From the NCBI RefSeq assembly GCF_019038395.1, contig NZ_JAGFXZ010000011.1:22221-86220 (forward strand): a stretch of 64,000 nucleotides of DNA, read 5' to 3'. Source of the stretch: Acinetobacter sp. BY419. Its GTDB lineage: Bacteria; Pseudomonadota; Gammaproteobacteria; Pseudomonadales; Moraxellaceae. This document shows, one piece after another, positions 29,972 to 39,514 of this stretch. The notes under the pieces are model-generated. The model was given only the letters and a program-made list of their open reading frames with translations. It did not search any database and was not told the origin of the DNA. How positions within the stretch are numbered: the first letter of the stretch is position 1; every line of letters begins with the position of its first letter. Both the position numbers and the translations under genes were made by a program.

Positions 29972-31750
29972 TTGAAATCAGTAACTATAAGGATGACAGT
30001 TTTAGCGCTGGCAGTGGCATCAGGGGAAATGGCTTTGGCAAAATCGCCTGCACAGCCAGATAAAGTTTTAAATATTGCATTTGAAGCGCCTGACGATGGT
30101 TTTGATATGGTTAAAACCTATAATTTTTATAGTGGCAGTATTGCTGAAGCTATTTTTGAGCCTCTGTTACGCTATGACTATCTGGCTCGACCAGCGACTT
30201 TAACCCCGAATACTGTTGAAGCCTTACCTAAGATTGAACAGGATGGCAAAGTTTATACCTTCAAGATTAAACCCGGAATTTACTTCAGTGATGATCCGGC
30301 ATTTAAAGGCAAAAGGCGCGAACTGGTTGCTGAAGACTATATTTATTCCATGAAGCGGGTGATGGATCCTAAAAATCACTCACCGACTTTTTCGTTTATC
30401 GAAGGGAAAATTCTGGGTGCAGATGCCGCCATTCAGCAGGCTAAAACTTCAGGCAAATTTAATTATGATGCACCGATTGCAGGACTAAAGGCACTTGATC
30501 GATATACCTTGCAAATTACACTCACGCGTTCCGACTTTAATTTCCCTTATATTATGGCCTATGTCACTTTTAGTGGCACCGCCAGAGAAGCCGTTGAACA
30601 TTACGGCGCACGGGCAGGGCAGCACCCGGTTGGGACAGGGCCCTATCAACTGCATAAATATGTGCCGCGTAGCCGGATTGAATTAAAGGCCAATCCCAAT
30701 TATCGTGGATTTAGCTGGGATTTTAAGGGGGAAAATGCCGCATGGGACCAACGTCTGGTTAAGGAAATGAGCGGCAAAAAAATGCCGCAGATCGGGATGG
30801 TCAAGGTCAGTATTATCGAAGAAGAACAATCTCGCTGGCTGGCCCTGAAATCTGGTCAACTTGACTATGACCGACTCACCGCAAGTGGTGCAGAACAGGC
30901 TTTGGTCAATAAACAGCTAAAAAATGAATACAAGCAAAAAGGCATTCTGCATTATCCCAATAAAGATGCAGAAATTACCTATACCATCATGAATATGCGT
31001 GATCCTGTAGTAGGTGGCAACTCATTAGAAAAAATCGCCCTGCGTCGGGCAATCGCCTTGTCGTATAACCAGAGTGAAGCCATCAAACAGCTGTATAAGG
31101 GACACGCAGACAAAGCTGAAATGACCATTCCCGAAGGTGTGAATGGACATAATCCAAAGTATAAAAATAGTATTGCCTATAATCCGGTATTGGCCAACAA
31201 GCTGCTCGATCGTTTCGGTTATAAAAAAGGTGCAGATGGCTACCGGACCTTGCCTGATGGCAAACCTTTAACATTAAAAATGAATTCCACCAGTTCGAGC
31301 TCTTCCGTCATTGCAGCTGAATTATGGAAAAAGAATATGGAGGCGATTGGGCTGCGGATCGAATTTAAAATCAGTAATTTTGCCGATAACCTTAAAGAAG
31401 CCACCCAATGCAAACATATGATGTGGGGCGGTGCCTGGATTGCAGACTATCCGGAAGGAGAGAATTTTGCTCAACTCTTATATGGTCCTAATGCCCAGCA
31501 GGGTAATCTGAGCTGCTATACCTCTAAAGCCTACGATGCCCTGTATCAGGCCGCGATGAAACTGCCCCCACAGCAACGTACACCTTATTATGAAAAGATG
31601 AACCAGCAAATCGAAGCCGATAATCCCTGGATTTTACACAATACACGGGTGCGCAACTGGCTGATTCATCCTCAGGTGAAAGGCTTTAAGGCGCATCCGA
31701 TCATGAACTCCGTTTGGCAATATCTGGATATTGAACCTGTTAAAAAATAA
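29972..31750 (+). CDS. Periplasmic peptide-binding protein, SBP family 5 (first)
   Basis: A 592-residue extracellular solute-binding protein of the DppA/OppA family (SBP_bac_5). The N-terminal signal peptide ends near SGEMALAK, and no lipobox Cys is present, so it should be soluble in the periplasm. Family features are the opening LNIAFEAPDDGFD, the central HPVGTGPYQLHKYVPRSRIEL and the YYEKMNQQIEADNPW region. The start is TTG, with AGGTGGGA upstream. It starts a six-gene run and is followed 22 bases later by a close paralogue, suggesting two specificities feeding one transporter. Confidence 0.9.
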   Translation: MKSVTIRMTVLALAVASGEMALAKSPAQPDKVLNIAFEAPDDGFDMVKTYNFYSGSIAEAIFEPLLRYDYLARPATLTPNTVEALPKIEQDGKVYTFKIKPGIYFSDDPAFKGKRRELVAEDYIYSMKRVMDPKNHSPTFSFIEGKILGADAAIQQAKTSGKFNYDAPIAGLKALDRYTLQITLTRSDFNFPYIMAYVTFSGTAREAVEHYGARAGQHPVGTGPYQLHKYVPRSRIELKANPNYRGFSWDFKGENAAWDQRLVKEMSGKKMPQIGMVKVSIIEEEQSRWLALKSGQLDYDRLTASGAEQALVNKQLKNEYKQKGILHYPNKDAEITYTIMNMRDPVVGGNSLEKIALRRAIALSYNQSEAIKQLYKGHADKAEMTIPEGVNGHNPKYKNSIAYNPVLANKLLDRFGYKKGADGYRTLPDGKPLTLKMNSTSSSSSVIAAELWKKNMEAIGLRIEFKISNFADNLKEATQCKHMMWGGAWIADYPEGENFAQLLYGPNAQQGNLSCYTSKAYDALYQAAMKLPPQQRTPYYEKMNQQIEADNPWILHNTRVRNWLIHPQVKGFKAHPIMNSVWQYLDIEPVKK

Positions 31751-31772
31751 CTTGAGAAGATTAAGAACCAGT

Positions 31773-33575
31773 ATGAACGTAAATTCAAATGCTTTAAAAA
31801 AACTGGCAAGTGGAGTTTTAGTCGCCGGTTTGATGATGGCGGGTGTTGCACCCACATGGGCTGCCAATCCCGCCAATCCGAATAAAGTTTTAAAAACAGT
31901 CTTCCTTGCAGCTGAAACTGGTTTCGATCCCGGTTATATTCATGACCGTTATTCGGCCAAGATTAATTCGGCTATTTTTGAAACCTTGTACACTTATGAT
32001 TATCTGGCGTCGCCAGCTAAGTTGGTGCCATTGACTGCGGTTGATATGCCACAGGTCAGTGCGGATGGATTGACCTATACCATCAAAATCAAAAAAGGAA
32101 TTTACTTTGCGGATGATCCTGTCTTCGCTGGCAAAAAACGGGAATTGACTGCATATGACTATGCCTATAGCCTAAAACGTTTGCTCGATCCAAAGCTACA
32201 TTCCCCCAACAGCTGGTTGCTGGATGGTCGAATCAAGGGGCTGGACGCATGGGTAGCCATGGCCAAAAAGAATGGCAAAGTCTATGAAAATCCGTTTGAG
32301 GGCATTCGGACTCCTGACCGTTACACTTTAGTATTAAAGCTGAACAATCCGGATCAAAACTTCCCGATGTTACTGGCACATGGCCCGGCCGCTGCGGTAG
32401 CTCGTGAAGTGATTGAAAAATATAAAGACAAAGCCGGTTGGGTAATGAATAAACCGGTGGGAACAGGTCCTTATGTACTCAGTCGCTGGACCCCGGGTTC
32501 ACGGATTATCTTAAAGCCAAACCCGAACTATCGTGGTTTTGTCTGGGACTTTAAAGCCAATAGTGCAGAGGATCAGGCCATTGTAAAAACCATGCAAGGC
32601 AAAAAAATGCCACAAATTGGCACTATTGATGTCAGGGTCATTGAAGAAGCGCAATCACGGATGCTGGCATTTAAGAAAAATGAACTGGACCTGCTCGAAA
32701 TTGAGGGTGATATAGTGGTCCAGGCACTAGATGGTGACAAATTAAAACCCGAGCTAGTCAAGCAGGGGGTAAAACTGTCACGTATTTTAGAGCCATCCAT
32801 TAGCTATCATTACTGGAATATGCAAAACCCGGTCGTGGGCGGTTTCACGCCTGAAAAAATTGCCTTACGTCGCGCCATGGCAATGGCTTTCTCTGTTGAA
32901 AACATGATCAGTGTTTTACTCAAAGGAGATGGGGCAAAACTGCACATGCCTATTCCTCCCGGGGTAGCAGGCTATTCCTCCGTCTATAAAAGCAGTATTC
33001 CCTATTCAGTCAAGGCAGCCAATATGTTGCTTGATCGCTATAACTACAAAATCGGTGCGGATGGCTGGCGAAAGACACCTGAAGGTAAACCTCTGGTCAT
33101 TGAACTGATTACTGGTAATACCAGTCGTGGTCAGCAACAAGGAGAATTCTGGAAAAAAACCCTGGACGGTATTCATATACAACTGACCAGTAAGGCCATG
33201 CCATTTGCTGAAGGTATTAAGCTGGAAAAACAATGTAAAACCATGTTTAAGAGTTCTGCATGGATTGCCGATTATCCGGATGCTGACAACTTTATGCAGC
33301 TGTTTTATGGCAAAAATGTCAATGTGACCAATAATTCCTGCTTTAAGCATGCTGAATATGACCGTTTATATGAGCAAAGTCAGAGCATGCCGCCGGGTCC
33401 TGAGCGCGATCTGGTTTATCGCAAAATGACCCGTATTTTAGAAGTCAACATGCCAACCCTGATGCTATATAGCACCTACCGTAATGCGCTGACACAACCA
33501 CAAGTTATTGGACATAAGTCCCATCCGATTCTGTCCTCAGAATGGATGTATATCGACATTGATACCAAAAATTAA
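31773..33575 (+). CDS. Periplasmic peptide-binding protein, SBP family 5 (second)
   Basis: A 600-residue paralogue of the upstream binding protein. The signal peptide ends near APTWAANPA. Shared blocks include the KPVGTGPYVLSRWTPGSR segment and NPNYRGFVWDFKA. The two proteins keep the same architecture but differ widely in the binding lobes. ATG at 31773 is chosen because the protein then begins just before the signal peptide. The M3 peptidase gene begins 20 bases later. Confidence 0.9.
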   Translation: MNVNSNALKKLASGVLVAGLMMAGVAPTWAANPANPNKVLKTVFLAAETGFDPGYIHDRYSAKINSAIFETLYTYDYLASPAKLVPLTAVDMPQVSADGLTYTIKIKKGIYFADDPVFAGKKRELTAYDYAYSLKRLLDPKLHSPNSWLLDGRIKGLDAWVAMAKKNGKVYENPFEGIRTPDRYTLVLKLNNPDQNFPMLLAHGPAAAVAREVIEKYKDKAGWVMNKPVGTGPYVLSRWTPGSRIILKPNPNYRGFVWDFKANSAEDQAIVKTMQGKKMPQIGTIDVRVIEEAQSRMLAFKKNELDLLEIEGDIVVQALDGDKLKPELVKQGVKLSRILEPSISYHYWNMQNPVVGGFTPEKIALRRAMAMAFSVENMISVLLKGDGAKLHMPIPPGVAGYSSVYKSSIPYSVKAANMLLDRYNYKIGADGWRKTPEGKPLVIELITGNTSRGQQQGEFWKKTLDGIHIQLTSKAMPFAEGIKLEKQCKTMFKSSAWIADYPDADNFMQLFYGKNVNVTNNSCFKHAEYDRLYEQSQSMPPGPERDLVYRKMTRILEVNMPTLMLYSTYRNALTQPQVIGHKSHPILSSEWMYIDIDTKN

Positions 33576-33595
33576 ATGAAAATCTGGAGATAAAT

Positions 33596-35602
33596 ATGAA
33601 ATTAAAGTCCTTAAAATTAAGTAGTTTATGTTTAATAATGATGGGGGGGTATCAGGGTATAGCGGCAGAAAGCCAGTCGCATCTGCTGCCATTATTCAAG
33701 GCTGCAGAAATTCCGTCTTTGTGTGATGCCAGTCTGGCCTCCATGCAAAAAGATATCCAGATATTTGAAAATAAGAAAATTAAAAATAAAGCCAAGGCTG
33801 GGCCATATCTGGCTGAATGGGATGAATTACATGCTAAAGCCCGGGATTTCGGTGCAGCAGTAGGACTCTATAGCAATGTAGATCCGGATCCTGCATTGCG
33901 TCAGGCAGCTGATGACTGTGAGCTTAAAATCAGCAAATACCAAACGACCCTGTATCAGAATCCGAAACTGTATGCCCAGTTCAAAAAACTGAAAGCCAGC
34001 GATCCGGTTGATCAGAAGTTTTTAGAAGACATTCTGGAGCAGTTTGAAAATACCGGGGTACAACTCAGTGCAGAAAAACAAAAGCGTCTGAAGGAAATCA
34101 TTGAAGAAAGCACTAAACTGGGGCAGGACTTTTCCAAAAACGTCCGTGATAATCCTGAAAAGGTTGAATTTACCCCAGCAGAAATGAAAGGTTTGCCAGA
34201 AAGCTACATCGCAAATTTAAAGAAAAATGAAAAAGGTAATTATCTGCTCGGCTTTGATTCCCCAGAATACCAGCCATTTATGGAACTGGCAGAAAGTGAT
34301 GAAGCACGCAAACGCTACCAGACGGCTTATACGCGCCGCGGAACCGAACAAAATCTGCAATTCATGAAAAAAGCCATTGATCTGCGTTATGAAATGGCAC
34401 AACTTTTTGACAAGGAAAGCTATGCGCATTCTGCACTTGAATTTCGCATGGCAAAAGACCCTGAAGCCGTGAATACTTTTCTAGACGAGGTCTATGCAAA
34501 AGTCGCCCCTTTAGAAAAACAGGATGTAGAAGAACTGCGCCAGTTCAAGGCTGAAACCTTAAAAATCCCCCTGGAAAAAGCTGAAATTGCGCGCTGGAAT
34601 CAGGGGTACTGGAGTGAAAAACTTCGTCAGGCCAAATACAAAGTCGATCAGGAAAAACTGCGAGATTACTTTCCGACAGAAGCAGCACAAAAATGGTTAT
34701 TCGCTGTTTCATCTGATTTATATGGTATCGAATTCAAGCCAGTGAAAGTCAAGGCTTGGCACGATGAAGTGGAATATTATGCTGTGTATGACAAAGCCAC
34801 AGGTGCATTCCTGGGTGGATTATATGTCGATAAATACCCGCGTGAAGGCAAATATGGACATGCCGCTGTGTGGGGCGCCTATGGTGGCAGTACTTTGAGT
34901 CAGCGTCGTCCGGTATCAGTGCTGGTGACCAATTTCAACCGTAAAGGCCTGAACAGTAATGAACTGGAAACCTTCGTACATGAAATGGGTCATGCGCTGC
35001 ACGGAATTTTATCGAAAACGCGTTATACAGAACAGTCCGGTACATCGGTAGAGCGTGACTTTGTTGAAGCTCCTTCACAGATGTATGAAGAGTGGGCGCG
35101 CCGTTTAGAAACCTTGTCAAAAGTTGCCGATTACTGTGAGCCTGCCTGTCCACGTGTGGATGCTGCCATGACTGAGCGTCTAAAAGACGTGAAGAATTAT
35201 GGACGGGGTCTGCATTATGCCCGTCAGGCTTTATATGCCCAATATGATATGGCCTTGCATAATAAAGATGCACCTAAAACGGACCCATTAGCCTTATGGC
35301 AAGAAATGGAAGGCAAAACAGCCTTGGGTTATGTCGCCGGTCAGCAGTTTCCGGGACAGTTTGGGCATTTGATGGGTGGCTATCAGGCGGGTTATTACAG
35401 CTATATGTGGTCTGAGGTCATTGCGCTGGATATGCTTTCCTCCTTTGGCGATCAGCTGATGGATAAGAAAATGGGTGCGCATTATCGTAACACCATCCTG
35501 TCTCAAGGCGGACAAAAGCATGGCGAGCAAATGGTGAAAGACTTCTTGGGTCGTGAGCCGGACAGTAAAGCTTTCTTTAATGAAATTTCTGGGAAAATTT
35601 AA
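33596..35602 (+). CDS. Exported M3-family metallopeptidase
   Basis: A 668-residue zinc peptidase of family M3 (oligopeptidase A/dipeptidyl carboxypeptidase/thimet group). The zinc site is HEMGH (His462, Glu463, His466) with the third ligand at Glu491 in RDFVEAPSQMYEEW. Unlike cytosolic OpdA/PrlC, it has an N-terminal signal peptide (LCLIMMGGYQGIAAES), so it should act in the periplasm. M3 enzymes cut short peptides. Its position between the binding-protein and permease genes implies it trims peptides before or during import. Two Cys-containing segments (DYCEPACP) may form a disulfide. Confidence 0.9.
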   Translation: MKLKSLKLSSLCLIMMGGYQGIAAESQSHLLPLFKAAEIPSLCDASLASMQKDIQIFENKKIKNKAKAGPYLAEWDELHAKARDFGAAVGLYSNVDPDPALRQAADDCELKISKYQTTLYQNPKLYAQFKKLKASDPVDQKFLEDILEQFENTGVQLSAEKQKRLKEIIEESTKLGQDFSKNVRDNPEKVEFTPAEMKGLPESYIANLKKNEKGNYLLGFDSPEYQPFMELAESDEARKRYQTAYTRRGTEQNLQFMKKAIDLRYEMAQLFDKESYAHSALEFRMAKDPEAVNTFLDEVYAKVAPLEKQDVEELRQFKAETLKIPLEKAEIARWNQGYWSEKLRQAKYKVDQEKLRDYFPTEAAQKWLFAVSSDLYGIEFKPVKVKAWHDEVEYYAVYDKATGAFLGGLYVDKYPREGKYGHAAVWGAYGGSTLSQRRPVSVLVTNFNRKGLNSNELETFVHEMGHALHGILSKTRYTEQSGTSVERDFVEAPSQMYEEWARRLETLSKVADYCEPACPRVDAAMTERLKDVKNYGRGLHYARQALYAQYDMALHNKDAPKTDPLALWQEMEGKTALGYVAGQQFPGQFGHLMGGYQAGYYSYMWSEVIALDMLSSFGDQLMDKKMGAHYRNTILSQGGQKHGEQMVKDFLGREPDSKAFFNEISGKI

Positions 35603-35614
35603 GGAAGGTAAGCG

Positions 35615-36553
35615 ATGCTGGCATATATTATTCGACGGCTTTGGCAAATGATCCCGACCATGCTCGGGGTGATTTTGCTGATTTTCCTGCTGTTCAACTG
35701 GGTGGGCGGAGATCCTGCCTATATTCTGGCCGGTAAAATGGCCAATGCAGAACAGATTGAGAACATCCGTCAGCAACTGGGCGTGGATCAACCGTATTAC
35801 GTGCAACTGTGGATCTTTATCAAGCAGATTTTAACCTTTGATTATGGGGTGAGCTGGAGCACAGGGGAGTCGGTGGCACAGATTATCACCACCCGTCTGG
35901 GACCTTCACTGACCATTCTGATTCCATTGACCATTTTGCAAACCATTATTTCCATCATTTTGGCTTTGGGTGTGGCTTCGGTTCGCGGTTCTTTGACCGA
36001 TCGCATGATCATGATGCTCTGCACCATCGGTATGTCGATCAGTATTCTGGTGTACATCATCGTGTTCCAGTATTTCCTGGCTTATGAGCTGAGCTGGTTC
36101 CCGGTGCAGGGCTGGAGTGATAATTTCGCTGACAATCTTTTCAAATACGCCTTGCTGCCTGTATTGATCATGCTGGTGGTGAGTATTGCACCAACATTAC
36201 GTCTGTACCGCAGTTTTGTACTGGATGAAGTTAATCAGGACTATGTGCGTACTGCACGTGCCAAAGGCCTGGGCGAACGCCGGATTATGGGTGTACATGT
36301 ATTACGTAATGCTTCAATCCCGATTATCACTGACGTGATGGCAGGGTTACCGGCGTTACTGATCGGAGCCTTTTTGATCGAGCGCTTCTTTGGTATTCCC
36401 GGCATTGGCCGTGAAGTTATTATTGCCGTAGAGCGGTCTGATTTTCCTGTGATTAAAGCGATTACGGTCTATGTCGCTATTGCGACCATGATATTCAACC
36501 TGATTGCCGATCTGATCTATAAATGGGTCGATCCGCGTGTACAGTTGAAGTAG
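35615..36553 (+). CDS. Peptide ABC transporter permease, DppB/OppB type
   Basis: A 312-residue inner-membrane permease. It has the family N-terminus (AYIIRRLWQMIPTMLGVILLIFLLFNW), a periplasmic loop, and the EAA motif segment DYVRTARAKGLGERRIMGVHVLRNA that contacts the ATPase. About six membrane helices are predicted. It pairs with the next gene to form the translocation pore. It starts 12 bases after the peptidase gene. Confidence 0.93.
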   Translation: MLAYIIRRLWQMIPTMLGVILLIFLLFNWVGGDPAYILAGKMANAEQIENIRQQLGVDQPYYVQLWIFIKQILTFDYGVSWSTGESVAQIITTRLGPSLTILIPLTILQTIISIILALGVASVRGSLTDRMIMMLCTIGMSISILVYIIVFQYFLAYELSWFPVQGWSDNFADNLFKYALLPVLIMLVVSIAPTLRLYRSFVLDEVNQDYVRTARAKGLGERRIMGVHVLRNASIPIITDVMAGLPALLIGAFLIERFFGIPGIGREVIIAVERSDFPVIKAITVYVAIATMIFNLIADLIYKWVDPRVQLK

Positions 36554-36560
36554 GTGAATT

Positions 36561-37712
36561 ATGCTGAGTGCGATATTTAAAAAAGAACAAGCGGCTGAAG
36601 TAGCACCTGAATCGGCTTCAACAGGATTATGGCAACTGGCCATGCGCCGTTTGAAACGTGACCGGATTGCCATGTTTTCCTTATATGTGGTGCTGTTCTA
36701 TCTGCTGCTGCTGGTGCTGTCAATGAGCGGCCTGATTGCCAAAGACTGGAATAAGGAAGTGGCAGTCAGTTATGCACCGCCAGGTTTTATCAGTGCAGCC
36801 CCAGTCCCGGCTGCCTCTGGTGAAGAACAGGGCGCAGAATCTGTGCCTCTACCCATCAATCCTGTCGATCCTTTAAAGGAAGTTATCGCTGAATTAAATG
36901 CCGAAATTGTCGCTGAGCAAGGTATGGGCGGCAGCATTGACTATTATGGCGTGACAGATCCACTTGCAGCGGATATGCAGGCCATTAATCAGCAACTGGG
37001 TGGCCAGCTCATGGATCAGGGCAGCGAATTAAAACAGAGTCTGGTCTTTGGAGCAGATAAATGGGGACAGGATGTTTTACAGAAAACCATTAAAGGTGCA
37101 GAAACCTCGATTCTGGTAGGCTTGATCGCAGCATTTGTGGCGGTGCTGATTGGTACTGCACTGGGTGCGCTAGCGGGTTATTTTGGTGGCTGGATCGATG
37201 ATGTTCTGAACTGGTTTTATAATATCTTTACCTCGATTCCTTATCTGTTGCTGGTTCTGGCGATTGCTGCGGTATTGCAACAGAAAGGTATTCTATCGAT
37301 CATCCTGATTTTAGGCCTGACCGGCTGGACCGGGGTCTTTCGTCTGGTTCGTGCTGAGTACATGAAGCATACAGCACGTGAATATGTGCTGGCTGCCAAG
37401 GCGATTGGGGTCAGTAATATGCGTCGCATGTTTGTACATATTTTTCCTAATGTTAGTCATATTGCCCTGGTGCAGATGTCTATTCTGGTGGTGGCCTTTA
37501 TCAAATCTGAAGTGATTTTGAGCTTCCTCGGGTTTGGTGTGCCAATCGGAGTAGTATCATGGGGAAGTATGCTGAATGAAGCACAAAGCGAGCTGATTTT
37601 GGGTAAATGGTGGCAATTGGCGGCAGCCTCGATTGCAATGGCAGTATTGGTGACAGCTTTCTCGATGTTTACCGATGCACTCCGTGATGCATTAGATCCA
37701 AAACTGAAATAG
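36561..37712 (+). CDS. Peptide ABC transporter permease, DppC/OppC type
   Basis: A 383-residue permease, about 80 residues longer than DppC. The extra length is a periplasmic segment between the first and second membrane helices (about residues 65-165), rich in Pro, Ala, Glu and Gln. The core domain starts near VLQKTIKGAETSILVGLIAAF and includes the EAA loop REYVLAAKAIGVSNMRRMFVHIFPN. Such long loops occur in the YejE-like branch. It starts seven bases after the DppB-type gene. Confidence 0.92.
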   Translation: MLSAIFKKEQAAEVAPESASTGLWQLAMRRLKRDRIAMFSLYVVLFYLLLLVLSMSGLIAKDWNKEVAVSYAPPGFISAAPVPAASGEEQGAESVPLPINPVDPLKEVIAELNAEIVAEQGMGGSIDYYGVTDPLAADMQAINQQLGGQLMDQGSELKQSLVFGADKWGQDVLQKTIKGAETSILVGLIAAFVAVLIGTALGALAGYFGGWIDDVLNWFYNIFTSIPYLLLVLAIAAVLQQKGILSIILILGLTGWTGVFRLVRAEYMKHTAREYVLAAKAIGVSNMRRMFVHIFPNVSHIALVQMSILVVAFIKSEVILSFLGFGVPIGVVSWGSMLNEAQSELILGKWWQLAAASIAMAVLVTAFSMFTDALRDALDPKLK

Positions 37713-37722
37713 GAGTGCCACG

Positions 37723-39453
37723 ATGTCTGAAATAAATCCAAGTAAAGCACCTGCGTTACTTCGCGTGGAAAATCTGCGTGTCAGTTTTAAAGGTGAAAAT
37801 AAAGAGTATATCGAAACCGTGAAAGGGGTTTCTTTTGAGATCCCAGCTAATACCACAGTTGCACTGGTGGGCGAATCGGGAAGTGGCAAGTCGGTTACTT
37901 CACTGGCCACCATGGGCTTGCTCCCGGCAGAGAGCGCGCGTATTTCAGAAGACAGCCAGATTATCTTTGAAGGGAAAAATCTGCTCAAGTTGAAAACCCG
38001 TGAAATGCGACAGATGTGTGGTAAAGACATTGCCATGATTTTTCAGGAGCCAATGTCTTCGCTAAATCCGGTGTTTACGGTAGGCATGCAGATCGCAGAA
38101 ATTTTGCGTCTACATTTGGGTATGAATAAAAAACAGGCACGGCAACGTACTCTGGAACTGCTCAATGAAGTGGGGATCCCTGCAGCTGAAACTAAAATCG
38201 ATGCCTATCCGGGGCAGCTTTCGGGTGGGCAGCAGCAACGGGTCATGATTGCTATGGCCATTGCCTGTGAACCCAAGCTGCTGATTGCAGACGAACCGAC
38301 CACTGCACTGGATGTGACTATTCAAAAGCAGATTCTAGACTTGCTGGAATCTCTACGTCAGCGTCGTCAGATGTCGATGCTGTTCATTACTCATGACCTG
38401 GCTTTGGTCGGTGAAATTGCCGATCAGGTGATTGTGATGCGACATGGTGAAATTCGTGAACAGGGGCTAGTTCAGGACGTATTGGACCGACCTCAGGATA
38501 TGTATACCAAAGCTTTATTGCATTGCCGTCCACAATTATCGCAACGTCCGTTACGTTTGCCGATGATCAGTGATTTTATGAAACAGGATGGTTCAACCTG
38601 GCTGGAAGATATCCACCTGAATACCCAGCTTCCGCAACGCTCACGTGGACTGAAGGGCAGTGAAGAAATTATTCTGGATGTACGTGATCTGAAAAAATCT
38701 TTTTATAGCCGCAAAGGTCTGTTTGGCAAAGATGAATTTCAGGCGGTGAAAGGGGTTTCTTTTCAGCTGGCAAAAGGCAAAACCTTGGGACTGGTCGGAG
38801 AATCCGGTTCGGGTAAAACCACCATTGGCTTGTTGTTGATGCGTCTGCAACAAGCCACAGGCGGTAAAGCACTGTTTCAGGGGCGTGATATTTTAGCCAT
38901 GTCTGAACAGGAATTTACCCAGTATCAACGTAAAATCCAGATCATTTTTCAGAATCCCTATGCTTCTCTGAATCCGCGCTTTACCGTGGGACAAATCCTG
39001 ATGGAACCGATGCAGATTCACAAAATTGGTCAGGATGATGCCGAACGCAAACAAATGGCCTTGGATCTGCTGGAACGGGTCAGCTTGCCCGCGCAGGCTT
39101 TTCATCGCTATCCGCACGAATTTTCAGGTGGCCAGCGACAACGGATTGCCATTGCACGTTGCCTGACCTTAAAACCTGAAGTTTTAATTTGCGATGAATC
39201 GGTATCTGCGCTCGATGTTTCGGTACAGGCACAAGTCCTCAATCTGCTACAAGACCTGCAAGATGAATATGGCTTGAGTTATATCTTTATTTCGCATGAT
39301 TTATCGGTGGTGAAATATATTTCAGATCAAATTATGGTGCTCAATCATGGGGAATTGGTTGAAATTGCCAATTCAGATGAACTCTATCAATCACCTAAAC
39401 ATGAATATACTCAGCGCCTGCTCAGTGCGATTCCAAAAGGTGTACAAGCTTAA
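37723..39453 (+). CDS. Peptide ABC transporter ATPase, fused DppD-DppF type (YejF-like)
   Basis: A 576-residue cytoplasmic protein with two ABC domains. The first has Walker A GESGSGKSVTS, signature LSGGQQQRV and Walker B LLIADEPTTALD. The second has Walker A GESGSGKTTIG, signature FSGGQRQRI and VLICDESVSALD. In most Dpp/Opp systems these are two proteins; the fusion resembles YejF. Glu in the second Walker B region is followed by Ser-Val-Ser rather than Pro-Thr-Thr, a common variant in the DppF half. It closes the operon, which ends at 39468-39497. Confidence 0.93.
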   Translation: MSEINPSKAPALLRVENLRVSFKGENKEYIETVKGVSFEIPANTTVALVGESGSGKSVTSLATMGLLPAESARISEDSQIIFEGKNLLKLKTREMRQMCGKDIAMIFQEPMSSLNPVFTVGMQIAEILRLHLGMNKKQARQRTLELLNEVGIPAAETKIDAYPGQLSGGQQQRVMIAMAIACEPKLLIADEPTTALDVTIQKQILDLLESLRQRRQMSMLFITHDLALVGEIADQVIVMRHGEIREQGLVQDVLDRPQDMYTKALLHCRPQLSQRPLRLPMISDFMKQDGSTWLEDIHLNTQLPQRSRGLKGSEEIILDVRDLKKSFYSRKGLFGKDEFQAVKGVSFQLAKGKTLGLVGESGSGKTTIGLLLMRLQQATGGKALFQGRDILAMSEQEFTQYQRKIQIIFQNPYASLNPRFTVGQILMEPMQIHKIGQDDAERKQMALDLLERVSLPAQAFHRYPHEFSGGQRQRIAIARCLTLKPEVLICDESVSALDVSVQAQVLNLLQDLQDEYGLSYIFISHDLSVVKYISDQIMVLNHGELVEIANSDELYQSPKHEYTQRLLSAIPKGVQA

Positions 39454-39467
39454 TCATCGATATAATG

Positions 39468-39497
39468 AAAAAACGCTCAATTCATTGGGCGTTTTTT
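39468..39497 (+). terminator. Intrinsic terminator after the peptide ABC operon
   Basis: ACGCTCAAT pairs with ATTGGGCGT (one wobble) with A and T runs on the two sides. Confidence 0.88.
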
Positions 39498-39514
39498 ATG
39501 TCTATATTTTGCTA

